Below, piece by piece: positions 48,780-60,957 of a stretch of 64,000 bases of DNA. Made by a program: the position numbers and the translations under genes. Each line of letters opens with the position of its first letter. Position 1 is the first letter of the stretch. This stretch comes from Siphonodentalium dalli (taxonomy: Eukaryota > Mollusca > Scaphopoda > Gadilida > Siphonodentaliidae). Location of the stretch: positions 55,659,849-55,723,848 of the forward strand of contig CP136062.1 of the NCBI GenBank assembly GCA_032622095.1, written 5' to 3'. The notes under the pieces are model-generated. The model saw nothing but the letters and a program-made list of their open reading frames with translations. It made no database searches and was not told where the DNA came from.

Positions 48780-50060
48780 GGAACCATGCCATCGATAACA
48801 GGTGTGAATTTCTTATAACACTACCATTTATCCACACCCGCAGTTAAATTGAGAGCATAACATTTCAGATTGTGTCGTGCTTAATATTTTAAGTGGGGTC
48901 CTCAAAACATAGAATGTCCCAGACATTCGTGTACCAACCATCCACTAAAGATGTGTATTTCCTTATATAGCTACCATTTTCCCACACCCTAAGTTAATAT
49001 TGGGAGCAAACCCTTCGGATCGTGGTGTGTTCTGGACTTTAAATAGGGTAGTGGGATCAAACCAAATAACAAAATAAAAAGATTCAACTTTCATATTTCC
49101 CAGCCGCCTTTTGTAAAGTAACCCAAGATATCTCTGAAATCAAACCACCCGTATCAATTGATGACTACCTGATAACATTACCATTCGTCACCAGAGTCTC
49201 ATATAACTTCAGCTCGTGATGTGTTCAAAATATCAGATGGGATAAGAGGGTCCCACAAAACCGTAAGAATTAGCCTTTCTTGTTTGCTAGCCGCTTTAAC
49301 TTCTCGTAGGGCCCCAAAACAACGAAAATTCAAACTTTCGTATTTGTCAAACCGCCTTGTGTAAAGTACCCTAGGATTTATGGAACCAAACTAACCATAT
49401 AAATTTATTCCCCGATAGCACTATCGTTCGTTCACACTGTCATTTAATAGCAAGAGCATAAATATTCAGTGCAACGTGTGTTCAAGAGTTTAAATTGGTT
49501 AAGATGTCCCACAAAACAAAAACTATTCGCATTGGTCCGTCTTTTTTGCAAAGTGACAAAGGCTTGCGGGAACCGACATATCCATACACGGTGTGTATGT
49601 TCTGATATGTCTATCCTTTGCCCACATTCTCAGTCAATATTGAGAGCAATTCTTTCTGTTCGTGACGTGTTCAACTTTAACAATTCAATTTGGGTAGGGG
49701 CCGTCAAAGCATATCAAATGCGCCTTAACTCTTTGAAGTATTAAAGACACTACATACTGAAACTATATGCTCTCAATATTGACTGAGGGTGTGACCAAAG
49801 GTTTTAGTTTTATCGGGATATACACACCATGGATGTGTTGGTGTCCGAAAGCCTGCACAATGTGGCACTTCAAAACCATTTATATTAACCAACTCATCAA
49901 TGCACAGTGTATATTTCCTTATTCCTTATATAACTGTGTCCTGTGTTCACACCTTCAGTTAATATTGAGATAATATCCTTTCAGTTCGTGGTGTGTTCAA
50001 GACTCCTAAGAGTGTCGGGGTATCAACACATAGAACATGTTGGAGCTAACGCTTCTACCT
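48780..50060 (+). repeat. old degenerate tandem repeat, part 2, with one inverted unit
   Basis: The same motifs occur at about 48838, 48987, 49190, 49440, 49630 and 49953. A reversed unit lies near 49770-49880 (GCTCTCAATATTGACTGAGG), whose reverse complement closely matches 46660-46705, including GTGCCACATTGTGCAGGC. Confidence 0.65.
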
Positions 50061-50217
50061 TGGTCACATTAGTTTATGAGTTATAACATACATTATCTAT
50101 CTTTTTTCTATATTTGGTCGATTTAGAGGGACAATAGTATCACTATGACAGCGACACCTATTTTTTTCTGTATATGTAGGTCTATATTATGTGTTATGTA
50201 TAACAAATACAGTTATG

Positions 50218-50457
50218 CCCTGTGCCAATGCATTCTCTTATATATGCGAGTCGACCATATGTCGCCTCGCATATATAAGAGAATGCATTGGCCTAAAAAC
50301 ATTCTTTTTTATAATATTTTTCTACATTCTTTGACAATTTTATCATTTTTAATATGTGTTAAGCCAATGCATTCTCTTATATATGCGAGGCGACCTATGG
50401 TCGACTCGCATATATAAGAGAATGCATTGGCACAGGGCCGTTCTGTTGGGTAAAGGG
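50218..50457. mobile_element. palindrome-bearing MITE, TTAA family
   Basis: Palindromes at 50224-50292 and 50363-50431 enclose a short AT-rich core. The right end GTAAAGGG is followed by TTAA (50458-50461), as at 1-305. The element lies between two ~60-bp similar flanks (GACAGCGACACCTATTT at 50140 and GACAGCAACACCTATTT at 50509), so the insertion site was locally duplicated. Confidence 0.75.
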
Positions 50458-50461
50458 TTAA

Positions 50462-52860
50462 TGCACGCAGACTTACCTGTTTCAGTAAACGATTCATTTT
50501 GAGATCGATTGACAGCAACACCTATTTTGTTCTGTATATGTAGATCTATATTACTGTATAACAAATACTTCAGTTCTATAAAGTCGCTAAATATATTAAT
50601 ATAAAATTACATGTTAAATAAAATGTGTTGCTGTAACTGGTGGGTTTGGAAACATTAGAAATCTTGAACAACGCTCGTGGTGTCTACGGATTGTGATTGT
50701 GATGTGATTTTAAAATGTGTATGTTGTTATAATCATATTAAATATGAATATTTCTGACCAAAACGTGGTCGGATATCTCGCAAACTGTTAAATATTTCTG
50801 TCAAATTCGTCCTATATGTGATGTACATATAACGACTGATCCATTTGAATTACCAAGTTTGCCATTTGTTGTTTATACATATTTTAGTACCACAAAATTA
50901 ATGTTAATGTACGCAGAATTACCTGTTTCAGTAAACGATTCATGTTGAGACCGATTGAGATCAATTAGAAAATGTTGTAGAGTAAATAATGTTCGATATC
51001 ATCTAGCTTACCGCAAGCACACGTGGGTTGGTCAGAAACAAAATTTTAATAGGTGTCGTAATTTAAGTGGCTGCAGTGCAGTCCAAGTCGAGAGTGCAAG
51101 ACATGCACGTCGCGTGTGTAGGCATAATAAAACCATTTTTGGATATTGTTCAAGTTAGAATTCAATGACTGAGAATGTCACTATTATATATCGATCCATA
51201 GCGATGTATCAACCAATCAATCAAACTAGTTTATCATATCGTCATGAAGATACAGATATTTTAAAGATATGTCCAGCTGCTCCTCTGTTCTGGTGCTATA
51301 TACTGGCTAATCATTTTCAGTTTAAAAGAAATGATTATATGCATGACAGTATAGCAGCAACATGTGCCCGACACAGCGATATTTTGAGTTGTTTATGTTA
51401 GGCAATGCGTCTGTTCTAAAAATGAAAGAAATCCTCTGTATCGGGCAGATACACCCTTGTCAGAGGTCACTATTGGATGATCCTGAAAAGTCATTTGCCA
51501 CGGACTGCGTTATCTCAGAAGTAACCATATTTGACTGCACACTGTGACCACTATTTTTGAACAGGCCTGCTCTACATTTCCATATCTCTCGGCAACTGTA
51601 ACTTTTTTTGTGGAAACTATGTTAAATGGGACAGACTCAATCGTGTTATAATATATACATGAGCCATTCTAATATGCAATCCTCTGACGATTCAAGGTCC
51701 CTCAGTTTGAATTAATATATGTATCTCTTAAATATATTGATAAAAATATACTTTTAATGCTTTTTTCTATATATCTGTGTTGCTAGATCATCATAGGAAT
51801 GCCCCGATTTCCGTCTCCATATAAATATGACAGTTGAGAAGATATTAATGTTCAAGTGACTTAATTCGGTTATCATTTGTCGAGATTGTAAAATTGGAAT
51901 GCCAAAAACTCCTTAGAACGACATGGAGATGGCCTGGACGATGACTATATATAACTTTGTTGGATATCGGCGAATTGAACAATCTTAGTGAATCTCCTCT
52001 CACCAACCATGACCCAAACGACCCCAAGTGTGATTTAATTAATCATATCATTAGAGAAGAACGTGCATGAATTTCGTGGAATTAGTGCTAAAGCGTTCCA
52101 CACATGAACATGTCAGACCAACTTGCATCCATGCTCTATGGAACGCAACAAAATCAACATTCATTACTTATATTTACATTCAACCGAGTCAACCGGCAGA
52201 TTACAAGAGTTTTAAGCGTCCATTTCCAATGTTATTATCGTGGCTCGGAGCAAGTTGCGTCTACATAAAAATGGATGCAAGTTGGGGTCAGCGCGTGACG
52301 TCATGTGACGTAATTTCGACCAACCAACGTCCTGCATTCATGCTCCACAACGCGAATGCATGTGATCCGGTAAATACATTTATTTGAAAAATCTTTTATT
52401 GTGTTATGTTTTCATTTATAGCAGGTTGCATAAATGATTTTAATACAACTATTTAAATCTGTGCCTTTCCATGTCAATGTGCATTGATTGATCCTTGGTG
52501 AAATTACATTTAGCAAGCTGACCTTTTTACTACCCCTTATTGTCATCCCTCATTATTAACTGATAGTTGACTCAAACCCCCTACTAAGAGTTAAGTGCAT
52601 ACCAATTACACAATAGAAGCATTCTTAAAACCTTTTGTCCCATTATTTTGAAGAAAAATGACTCTAGGAAAAAATTTACAGGGCCAGGAAAAAATGTGTA
52701 AGCCGGGCGGTTGAACACCCACCCCCGCCTAGTGTTCGAAACAAATTTGCAGACCCCCCCCCCTTATCAAAGCTGTACTGTAATTTCCACTCACACGAGC
52801 CGTGGTTTCCCTTAGAAAAACGTTCGTAAGCTTCTCATTTATGTAATGGTTAGAGCACAA
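50462..52860. other. no gene recognised
   Basis: A diverged duplication links 50461-50520 with about 50910-50965 (CGCAGA-TTACCTGTTTCAG and neighbouring bases). Frames at 50955-51547 and 52067-52387 have no recognised domain or exon context. Confidence 0.45.
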
Positions 52861-52923
52861 GAATTGTTCTTTACCAGAATCAATCGAGTCGGAGACGAGA
52901 TTTATTCTGGTAAAGAACAATTC
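52861..52923. repeat. foldback with perfect 20-bp arms
   Basis: GAATTGTTCTTTACCAGAAT at 52861-52880 is the exact reverse complement of 52904-52923. The 23-base loop contains CGAGTCGGAGACGAG. Confidence 0.85.
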
Positions 52924-53224
52924 GCACAATTGATCACACATAATGCAATAAACTGGAAATGTGCCGTGCGCTGACCGCGATTGGACACAATAGCCGGTTA
53001 GCCACGCCAAAAAAACGTGATTAACATGAACTGAATGTGAATAGATATGTCCGAAACAACACGGACTGTTCCCACTTTGAAGCGCCCGGGCGGTTTGTTT
53101 GTTATAAGTTGCGTGTGCCTAACCTTGTTTAAAACCCACCGGCGTGTTATCCCTTTGTCCGGACAGGGCTCTTATCTGGCAGAACGCTCAAGCGTTTTGA
53201 TCGCATGAACATTATTTTAACGCC

Positions 53225-53295
53225 AACAGTCATTCTTTTTTAAGAATGCCCGTGGGCATTATATTTTAAGAATGCCCGTGGGCATTATTTTTTAC
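53225..53295. repeat. two-copy 30-bp repeat with inner palindrome
   Basis: TTAAGAATGCCCGTGGGCAT occurs twice, about 30 bp apart. Each copy contains the perfect palindrome AATGCCCGTGGGCATT apart from its two central bases. Confidence 0.75.
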
Positions 53296-53411
53296 GAATA
53301 CACGAGGGATTAAATCGACTGAGTGACGTCATAGAGTGGCTCCTCCCCCAATCATGTAAGTTGAGTCAATATAGCGTGTCGGCAAGCTGCATTAAATATC
53401 GGAACACTTAA

Positions 53412-53849
53412 AGGTACTCAATCCGATCAGGCCCTCATAAATTACTATTTATTTGGCTTCGGGGATAAACAATAATTGATTCGAGACGAGTAACCTACCT
53501 ATCAACGCTCATAGTGATCAGATTGTTTTTTTAAGTTTTGTTATTTCTATTGTTTTTGGCCCAGAAACACGCCGCCAAAATGATGGTCTCAGTCAAAATT
53601 GCGTTATTAATGCACTTGATTTTAGAGTTATCCAGCTTCGCCTGTTTGAGTAAGTGTTTCTGTATACATCTCGAGAATATTACAAACTCAGGGGCAATTA
53701 TTAGTACGCATAATTGCAAACTTCAAAAATTAATATCCAATAACTCTGAGCTTTGATGGTGGGTTACTCGACTCGAATCAATTATTTTTGTTTACCCCTG
53801 AAGTCACAGAAATAGTAAATTTAGGGGTGCTTAATCGGATTGAGTACCT
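53412..53849. mobile_element. 438-bp TTAA-flanked MITE with ~115-bp inverted ends
   Basis: TTAA at 53408-53411 and 53850-53853 flank ends reading AGGTACTCAATCCGAT and ATCGGATTGAGTACCT. The arms extend about 115 bp with small differences (GATTCGAGACGAGTAACC against the reverse complement of GGTTACTCGACTCGAATC). The interior, 53525-53735, contains a short frame starting MMVSVKIALL. A third, partial copy is at 14610-14721. The TTAA target suggests piggyBac-like mobilisation. Confidence 0.85.
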
Positions 53850-53853
53850 TTAA

Positions 53854-56351
53854 TTTGCTGAGCTAATTAAAACTCACAAATATTTAGCGATTTTGATTTT
53901 ATATTGCCAAGCCAAAAAATTAAATAAAATTTCTTCAAACTTTGATACAAAAACACCAACAGCTATTTGGACTAACTATTTAGAAAAGTCCGCAGACAGG
54001 CTAAAACACATATAGATAACATCTAAATACGTCCCTAAGTCGGTCAAATAAACACAAAACCGTTTAACACAGATTTTAACTATACGTTACTTCTTGAACG
54101 AGAAAGTGCTCACATGGTTATTTTTAATACAATGGTGAAGCATAGGAAAAATATAACATTTCCAGTATCAAATTGAAACAGAATAGCGTATATCCATGTG
54201 TATAGACATGTCATGCATATCTACTCTGGCTTCGCCAAGATATCATACTCCACTAGTTCAAAACATGGTAACTTTCTGTTGCTTGACAGGGAAGTTTTAT
54301 AACATTGAAAAAAAAATGCAGTTAACATATAATGCTCGGTTATAACTGTTCCGTAATAACATTGTATTTTATAGCAGGTAAAGGTCCTAACTCGAGTTTG
54401 CATGGTTTGGGGGACTTGAATTAATCGATTGTACTATGCGTCGCTTGAAATTTCATTGATGTTGGCTCACAAAGATACACAAATCTTGCAACCTCGAGCT
54501 GGGAATTTATATTCAAGGAACAAGTATTAACGCAGAAATATATTCCCTGCATGGTTTGTTCAATCTTCAACCCCATCAGAAGATAATAGAAAAGGTTCCC
54601 AGGGTTTGAACATATGGAAAATGATATATACAGGGGTATATAGCCAGAGTAAAGATTCATGGCATGATCTAACACGTATGCCGAACTTGAACATTTTAGG
54701 GAGAACATTATAGGTACGTAAGGCGTTCGCATTGGTCTGTAAAATCATTATCACCAAGAGAAAATGTTGAACAATGGATTGGTTTTGTTCTTGTGTTGAT
54801 TGTCGATAAGACATGGATAACGCGATCATGCGGTTTTTTTTACTTTTCTTGAAGCACGAGTCGTTTTACAATCGATACAATCTCAAGGGGTAAATGGTCA
54901 ACAGAACCGAGATTCAAGCAATATTTGGCGATAAAATGACTGTCAATGTTACAGTACTGTTCACATAAGTATGCAAAATGCATTGAACGTGTCGTTGTTG
55001 AACATCAGCAATCCAGTTAAAACGAGGTTTTGGTGTTTGAAAATAAAATTTGTGCACATTTACTCACTGCGAAAACCCCCATGGTTAATGCTAGCATACC
55101 ACATTCCATTATTAACTGAATTTAAAAAACAAAAACAAATCGAGGCATGAGTTTTCATGGAGTTAGACTTTTTTGTATAGATGCTAGGATTTTACAGGTT
55201 TCAGGCTCATATTTCAAATTGTTTCACGATTCCTTCCCACAATTGGTACAGTTAGGAAATTCCCAACCACGGGGTGGGAAGCAAATGAAATTACACGACA
55301 TTGCGAGCTCGGTCTTGTTAAAAGGGGCGGGATGCAGCCGGGAAATCACAGGAGCCCTCTAGCCACGTCGCTGATGACTAATCAATTATATATTGGAACG
55401 ATATATATAGTCACTATTTACGCGATTGAATGCCGTTTCGAAGAAAAGATAATACATGTTATACATTTGCGCACTAACCATTTGCTAACTTCTGTGGGTG
55501 ACACTTAAAGGTACATGTAAGGTCATCGTGGTGAGTGAATATTTGGAAATCATGCATATACGATGGGAAATTGCTAACAACGGGGGTGGCCCATGTCATG
55601 TAAGAATTGTCCAATAACTGGAAATGTTATGATACCTTTTGAAACATCATGAAGGGGGTGGGTGTGCGAAACTAAATTGTCATGTTGTTCTGAGTCACGT
55701 CTAACCACGCCCATGTGTATAAACCATAGGATGATACTTAAAATTCAAGCAAGTACATCATGTAGGTTTCCTTCTGATAATAATTGAAAATTCAAAATAC
55801 CCCGTACGATTGAACACCATAATACTTCTATTCATGCGTATTCTACACAAGACAACAATGAGAAATAATCAGTAAACCCATTTATGCAAGATTCTTGTGT
55901 GCTTTCGACTTATTAATAATAAGACAGTTTTACCAGGTATCGAAACATCACATTTTATAAAGAGCGTTTTTACATCATTACCATTATTTTTCATGTTTTA
56001 TTGCCCGATAAATTACGTATTTGATGTCGAATTAGATGGGGCATCTTTAAATCAAGAATGAAATATAGTAATATATTGCTCACAAACACTGTCCGAATCC
56101 ATAGCGCAACGACAAACTTCGGAAGAAACGTCCCTCAACTGGCGAGTCCTAATTCGAATTAAATAATAATTGAAATGTGTTGCTTTTCATCGTGGACAAC
56201 ACGGACATCACAAACTGTCCGTGCTGAACTGTGGGCGTGTAGTCAGGTAATCAAGGCAGAGTTGTGGGCCAGACACAATTGATAGTAACTGTGGCTCCAA
56301 CAACAATTCAATGAGTGAGTGGGTTTTAAGTCACATAATATTCTCAGCGTC
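53854..56351. other. no gene recognised
   Basis: Contains a patch at 55150-55370 related to 14.05-14.44 kb (ATAGATGCTAGGATTTT, GCCCTCTAGCCACGTC). No supportable coding sequence. Confidence 0.45.
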
Positions 56352-56410
56352 GGGAATTCGGTAAAGAATAGACTCGGGCAAGCCCTCGTCTATTCTTTTA
56401 CCGAATTCCC
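56352..56410. repeat. foldback with 22-bp arms
   Basis: GGGAATTCGGTAAAGAATAG (56352-56371, arm to 56373) pairs with 56388-56410, with one extra T in the right arm. The loop TCGGGCAAGCCCTC can itself pair, so almost the whole 59 bp is palindromic. Confidence 0.85.
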
Positions 56411-56474
56411 TCTGCTTCGAACATTATCCTTTACATATTAAAAAATTGTGTTTTAAGTCGGTTAATGGATTCGA

Positions 56475-56542
56475 TACTGGACATACGTAAACTAAATTGT
56501 TTACGCTACGCTCTCGATCATCTAGTTTACGAATGTCCAGTA
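56475..56542. repeat. foldback with 20-bp arms
   Basis: TACTGGACATACGTAAACTA at 56475-56494 pairs with 56523-56542 with one mismatch. The 28-base loop contains CGCTCTCGATC. It lies 65 bp past the previous foldback. Confidence 0.85.
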
Positions 56543-56628
56543 GCTCGTCCATGAACCCTGACAGAACATATCGCCGTTACTAGGAAATTATGAGCTAACA
56601 AAATCAGTGTAAATTTCACAAAGATCGT

Positions 56629-57147
56629 TATTGATTAGTGTATATTTACATACTAAGTGTGATTATCACTAAATCCAGCATATCGATTGATCGGCACCCA
56701 CGTGACTATTTGCAGTTATTTCTCGGTGAACGCGCAACAGCTCATAACTGCAACCCCATAATTACATCGATACGTCATCGATACCGGAAAGAAAAACGCG
56801 TAATGTTTTGGGCGCATTTGACTCGCGCAGGATTGACTTAAATTAAATCATCAGGTTTCAATATAAAGAAATTGTTCCTGTTAACTTTTGCCAAGGGTGC
56901 TATGGGATATTTTGGGCTGGTTTTGTCACGATACACTTTTCGATTTAAATACATTTACAAAAGTGGCTTTTTCGCTAAATGTATATAAATATAAGGATTA
57001 ACTGTCATGTGGACTGTTTTTATGGAGATGTAACCGTGATGTAAGTGGTTAAAACTTGTATGTAAACGGGTTTTACAAAGTTATGACCACTTACCTCACG
57101 GTTACATCTCCATAAAAACAGTCCATATGACAGTTAATCCTTATATA
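56629..57147. mobile_element. dispersed repeat, copy 2, with a ~150-bp terminal foldback
   Basis: Reverse-complement counterpart of 8150-8605. At its right end, ATAAGGATTAACTGTCATGT and the following ~45 bp (56994-57055) are repeated in reverse complement at 57085-57147. This makes a long hairpin around a ~30-base loop. At 8.15 kb only one full arm of this hairpin is present. Confidence 0.7.
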
Positions 57148-57803
57148 TATTTTCAACAGACAACAGTACACCTGCGAACGATTTGCAATTGTTTGTAGCA
57201 TGGCGTGGCTGACATAGAAAAGGGTTAACCAATCGTAAGTTGGGAGGTTGATTGCTTATCAGAGCTATCCAATCGGTACAATATGCACCAACGTGATAAC
57301 CATTCACCTCTGCGCAGTTACTTAAAGACATATTATGTACTTGGTCGGGTGCGTGAAACTGATAAGTTATATTTCAGTTGCTATGCCGATTTGAGGAATG
57401 TAGTATTCTACCAACATCACCGAAAATATCAAGACAATAGACCGTAGCACTCCATAGAAATCATCGTCCGAACTACGCTAAATTGTAAATATTTACTACT
57501 TGAATGAGGTCGCAGCTATCGTTGATAAACTAACGAACACATTTCGCGATCGGTAGTCACTGCATTTAATTAAAATTTTCCCGCGTTTCCTGGCATTAGC
57601 GGGAAAATTATGTATTCACAGTTCGGGCGTATAGAGTTGTTTATTATAGGCGGAGCCTATTTCGAATTGTAGCCAATGAGAATGAGATTTGTGGTAATTG
57701 TTCGGATCGCTAGAGCGGAGAATTCGTCATTCTAGCCGTGTAACTTCACTGAGAGGGTCACATTAATTTTCAAATTTCCTGATTTATTTGTCCGTTTCGC
57801 GAG
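57148..57803 (+). other. 5' flank of the gag-like frame
   Basis: Contains a hairpin AATTTTCCCGC/GCGGGAAAATT around 57575-57610 and CAATGAGAATGAG near 57673, whose inverted form ATTCTCATTG occurs at 63504. These could belong to a DIRS-like element's 5' region, but ends are not defined. No host gene seen. Confidence 0.4.
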
Positions 57804-58901
57804 ATGGATGAAAACGACATGCTCGGCGACGACGATGTTCAAATGGCTGTTGGTGCTATGGGTTCGAAGAGAGTGTCTATGGGCAGCATTACCGGCGCAG
57901 TTGATGTACAGAAAGCTATTGATTCGGCCATGCAAGTGTCACAAAATGCGATGTTGACGGAAATGAGAACTCTGCTCAGCTCGGAGCTTAACAACTTTAA
58001 AAACCAGATAAGTAGTAACCAATCAGCAATATCACATCAGCAAATGGTTCAGATTGATGGCATAAAAGAAATCCAGTATACTTTTAGAAAGAAGAGTAGT
58101 GAAGATCAGTACAAATCGAATTTAACTGTTTTGTCCAAGATGTCGTGTGCCAGTGAGAGTTTAAACAAAGATCTGATACAACCAATGGACATTTTGTCGG
58201 CAAAAGAGAGCATCAAACAGGGTATTGATATTTTAAATCAACGACAGAAGTGTATTAAAATTGCAGACTCCCATGATAACGGCTGGTCCGTGGTAACCGA
58301 ATATCTTTCTCATCCCCTAGCTGACGACTCGGAGGACGAAAAGCGGCTGAACAAAGCAGTTTCGTCAGCCAATCGGAAGGTTAAAGAGTCGAAGAAGAAG
58401 ACGAAATCTGTTCGACAGAAGCCCTACGATGTACCTGATGTTCATAAAGGGAAGATGGCGTCTGTTTCCAGGCCACAGAGTATGAAGACAGGGCGCTGCT
58501 TCAATTGTAATGTCTACGGACATTGGCGCAACGAGTGCCAGGCTCCTAGAATGGACAGAAAGATGAGTATTGAACTATTTACATTTAATAGTTGAGCAGA
58601 TTCGAAAAAGGTTAATTCGAATGTCGGTCCGAAAACAGAAAGTAAACAAAGCTGTAATGCTGGCGACGCGATTAAAACAACTGCGTTGGTCAGTGAGACG
58701 GAATCGTATTCAGCGATCGATATGACGCGAGAAAACAGTAGCACAAAAAGCGGCGATCAGTTGTTGTCGATTGAACGCTTGGCTGGTTTTGTTTTATGGT
58801 TTATGCCATTATGGCAAAGGGGATGTCAAGGCCTAGTAACTACTTACTGGGTGGACAGCACCACACCGACCCGCCGGACTAGCAGGAAAATACTAGTATG
58901 A
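57804..58901 (+). pseudogene. gag: DIRS/Ngaro-like gag (ORF1) with one internal stop
   Basis: From ATG at 57804 the frame runs 263 codons to TGA at 58593-58595, then continues open in the same frame to 58901. The first half is polar and helix-prone; residues around 168-180 read DNGWSVVTEYLSH. A basic stretch (KESKKKTKSVR) precedes a CCHC zinc knuckle, CFNCNVYGHWRNEC, at about residues 233-246. I recall this layout from ORF1 of tyrosine-recombinase (DIRS-like) retroelements of invertebrates. No reverse transcriptase follows. A single stop suggests fairly recent inactivation. Alternative: another retroelement's gag. Confidence 0.65.
58608..58687 (+). repeat. 80-bp perfect direct repeat, copy 1 (inside gag)
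   Basis: Identical base for base to 63418-63497. It lies just past the internal stop of the gag frame. Confidence 0.92.
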
Positions 58902-59916
58902 GGGATCGACTGGTAACCGAGAGTGACACCTCGGCTATCTACAGGTCAACAAAGGATACAGGATAGTATAACGGCCGATCATTCTGTCGTCATATATGAA
59001 AATTTTCACGTGATATGTGTATAAAACAAATGTATGCATACCATGACGGAAAAGGAACATAGCACCAAGATTTATTAGGGATATGGGAATATCTTATAGT
59101 TATGCTGCCCAAATTGTAGTACAGGTACATGTTACCCCGTACACCGTGATATGAAATTTACGAGGCATGATTCGGGAAGTGATTTAGTTAACGCTCTTCA
59201 TTTTGCATCAAGCTATGGTATTGTGTTATTAGTAGCTGTGTAGCTTAAAAATTATAATTTTTTATCTGATCCACTAAGCTATAATATTTTATAGTGTATA
59301 TAGTCCCTGAGTTCCCGATAATGAGGGGAGCTGGCTATACTAACATAGGGTGATAACAGTCAATGATATATAGTAGTCAACAATAGGTACAGATACATAT
59401 ATGGTTTATTGTTTAAATAAAAGTAAAATTACAGTGATTCTGATCTGTGAATGTCGCTAAGCATTTTGAGAGCGCACAGTGAAATGTTTCAGAGAAAGAT
59501 TTACTACGACCAGGCCGAAATATGTCACAATTACAAAGTTGGGTATGCCAGAAAATAAAAGTGGACTACGGTGGTCACCGGAAGCGCGCATGAGTTATAT
59601 AATGCACGAAATGAGTCCATTATTATATGATATGGTTTCGACGAGTAAGCGCCTAACCCTAGGTCCTCATGACTCGTCACGAAAAGGTGATTACGACCAG
59701 TCACCTTCCCGTCCACCAAGCCCCAAAACAGGCCAAAATCAACTCTATGCTGAGGACAACCAGATCAGAATATTAAGAAAAACGCGCGCGATATCAGTGC
59801 ACTGCACGAGATGTAGACGGATGCGCGATACAAAAACAGACGTAATACACATACATAAATATAATTAAATAAAGTGAAGTCAGTGAAGTGGAGATATTTT
59901 TACATGTAGTCATTGT
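58902..59916. other. no recognised gene; one unexplained open frame
   Basis: The plus-strand frame 59479-59868 (129 codons, first ATG at 59482) is proline/serine/basic-rich (SPSRPPSPKTGQNQ) with a CTRCRRMR motif. It has no recognised family, no splice context and no partner in the window. It is kept here as a hypothetical of low confidence, not as a called gene. Confidence 0.3.
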
Positions 59917-60250
59917 GCCATCATGGGCGAAGATATGGGTGGGCAATATGTCTATGACAAGACCATTATTAGAGTGGTGGTAATCAAGTAACAACATATG
60001 TCGTAACACGTGGTTATGTTATGAAAATCAGAATGGGGGGGGGGGGCAAAGGGCAGTCAATCAAATCATTTGTTATATTTAGAAGCCAGTGGTGTACATG
60101 TATACAATTAACTGTAACAGTAATGTCGATGGTATGACCATTATTGGAGTGGTGGTAACGAAGTAAGGATATATGTCGTAAACGTGGCTATACACTGTCG
60201 CGGTAATGTTGTAAAATCCTGAATGGGGTGGGGTGGGGGGGGGGGGGTTG
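59917..60250. repeat. ~200-bp duplication ending in G-runs
   Basis: The block ACCATTATT(A/G)GAGTGGTGGTAA, then ATATGTCGTAA, CGTGG and TGAATGGGG-type G-runs occurs at about 59960-60050 and 60138-60249. It is a pair of diverged units at the edge of the larger tandem region. Confidence 0.7.
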
Positions 60251-60957
60251 TAGCCAACCAGATATCTAAGTTGGCAATTTGGTACCAGTTTATATGGTAT
60301 GGAATATCAATTACTGATCAGATATAGATATGCAACAATAATATATACATGTTATTAAACGCAACTATACTGTCACGAAAAGCTTAGGTAAATATACATA
60401 ACTATACAGTGGGGATAAGGGTGGGATGGGTTATGGAAGGGCCGTGGATTAGTATTGATTTCCATGTAATTTGCGTTGAATGCGGTGCACATTCAATCAA
60501 ATGGTCTCTCAAATGTTAATAATAACTATATATAGTTACTTAGGTTTACTCGTTTGATAAAACCGATGTAGACGAGGGTATCTCTTATATGAATGAAATT
60601 TAAGTGTGAATTGCGATATTGAATAAATCTAATTCTAAGTTACCTTATGTGAATGCATGCCATAGTATTATATAGACAATGTAGATTCCGTCATCCCTGT
60701 CATTCGAATTATTTCTGTGTATTTATCTTATATACATGTGCACAATATTCAGAAATCAACGAACACACGCAGCCCAACTCCGCGGATCCATGGCATGCAG
60801 CAAATGATTTCAAACGATACTTGTTGACGCACGTAATGACGTAGTTAAACGTAAAGCAAGTCGCGCGATTGTATGACGTCATAGTCAACAGGTGCTTGGC
60901 GTGGCAGGGCCGTATACATGTGCCTGTGGGGAGGGGGATCATATGGGGCTTCAGCTA

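Noticed and set aside
54421-54829. Two overlapping minus-strand frames of 89-103 residues
   Set aside because: They overlap in different frames, lack known domains and have no repeat or splice support.
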